Source: Spongiivirga sp046524175 (lineage in GTDB: Bacteria; Bacteroidota; Bacteroidia; Flavobacteriales; Flavobacteriaceae). From it: DNA of 64,000 nucleotides. Every line of letters begins with the position of its first letter. Positions within the stretch are counted from its first letter, which is position 1. Below are positions 63,814 to 64,000 of the stretch, in pieces. Where the stretch lies: the NCBI RefSeq assembly GCF_046524175.1, contig NZ_JBEFZF010000004.1, positions 1 through 64,000 on the forward strand, given 5' to 3'. Under the pieces are notes generated by a model. The model saw only the letters and a program-made list of their open reading frames with translations, did not search any database and was not told the DNA's origin. A program made the translations under genes and the position numbers.

Positions 63814-64000
63814 AGTTAGGAATAGTCGCTTTAATATGACCGTTGGTGTTTAGATTAATAAGGTTATAATAGCCTTGCATAGCACCTATTGGAGAGGAAA
63901 GCAGGCAACCGGAGCTATAAACATGTGATTTTCCTGGTGCGATAACAGGTTTTTTCCCAACGACTCCTTCGCCGTCAACAGTTTCTGTAGTATTTAGCGC
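63782..64000 (-). CDS. apaG: ApaG (Co2+/Mg2+ efflux-associated protein), N-terminus cut by the window
   Basis: The last 72 codons are visible and translate to a sequence with VDGEGVVGKKPVIAPGKSHVYSSGC and GAMQGYYNL, the conserved C-terminal half of ApaG. ApaG is a small fibronectin-III-like protein of unclear role, linked to cation tolerance by name only. The stop codon lies inside the neighbouring plus-strand gene, so the two ends overlap by 32 bases. Confidence 0.92.
   Translation of the reverse strand, partial: ALNTTETVDGEGVVGKKPVIAPGKSHVYSSGCLLSSPIGAMQGYYNLINLNTNGHIKATIPNFKLSAPFAVN

Overview
The window is chromosomal DNA of a Bacteroidota bacterium, almost certainly a marine-type member of Flavobacteriaceae; I cannot name the genus. 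The grounds are the AT-rich composition, several genes of the gliding and type IX secretion (T9SS) machinery (porT, porV, gldJ, and a giant adhesin with a type B sorting domain), an Oar-like TonB receptor, the repeated TAnnTTTG -7 promoter element of this phylum, the absence of obvious Shine-Dalgarno sequences, and tRNA genes without an encoded CCA. It reads as mostly core genome with a few accessory pieces. I see no insertion sequence, prophage or CRISPR array.

Layout. 1-150: tail of an rRNA operon (5S rRNA and terminator). 450-3750: three tightly packed genes for a GH109-type glycosidase, a GHMP sugar kinase and a sugar-phosphate nucleotidyltransferase, which together suggest amino-sugar salvage. 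3.8-9.8 kb: rsmG, a fatty-acid desaturase with an aspartate aminotransferase, and trkAH for K+ uptake. 10-17.8 kb: menaquinone methyltransferase (ubiE/menG) with porT, then porV-cdd facing away from gldJ-murF, then a lipoprotein esterase. 17.9-26.3 kb: a 2,796-residue secreted repeat protein. 26.7 kb: tRNA-Val(GAC). 27-31.6 kb: an ABC ATPase followed by an ABC permease fused to an M1-type peptidase. 31.7-35.4 kb: a secreted DinB-like protein, a small lipoprotein and cydAB. 35.5 kb: tRNA-Val(TAC), followed by about 700 bp of unusual gene-free repeat and hairpin DNA. 36.3-39.7 kb (minus strand): exbB-exbD-tonB-folC. 39.8-42.5 kb: glutamate dehydrogenase family gene with nhaB. 42.8-45.6 kb: acyl-CoA dehydrogenase and acyl-CoA ligase. 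45.9-51.9 kb: gltBD. 52-54.1 kb: an ECF sigma factor, a membrane HEAT-repeat protein and a DUF4097-like protein. 54.3-60.2 kb: an Oar-like TonB receptor, a hemolysin III family protein, a DUF4287/DUF5655 protein, an SRPBCC protein and an AraC regulator. 60.3-64 kb: pruA, divergent from an NRDE protein gene that overlaps a putative papain-like protein gene, which in turn overlaps the tail of apaG (cut by the window end).

How the genes work together. PorT and PorV belong to the secretion system that exports proteins with the C-terminal domain found on the giant adhesin, and GldJ is needed for gliding. ExbBD-TonB would power outer-membrane receptors such as the Oar-like protein. GltBD, the glutamate dehydrogenase, PruA and the aspartate aminotransferase all centre on glutamate. 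TrkAH and NhaB handle K+ and Na+. CydAB and menaquinone methylation serve respiration. The points most worth a second look are the GH109-kinase-nucleotidyltransferase trio, the lack of porU between porV and gldJ, the structured gene-free region after tRNA-Val(TAC), the permease-peptidase fusion, the sigma/HEAT/DUF4097 cassette and the overlapping NRDE/papain-like/ApaG genes.
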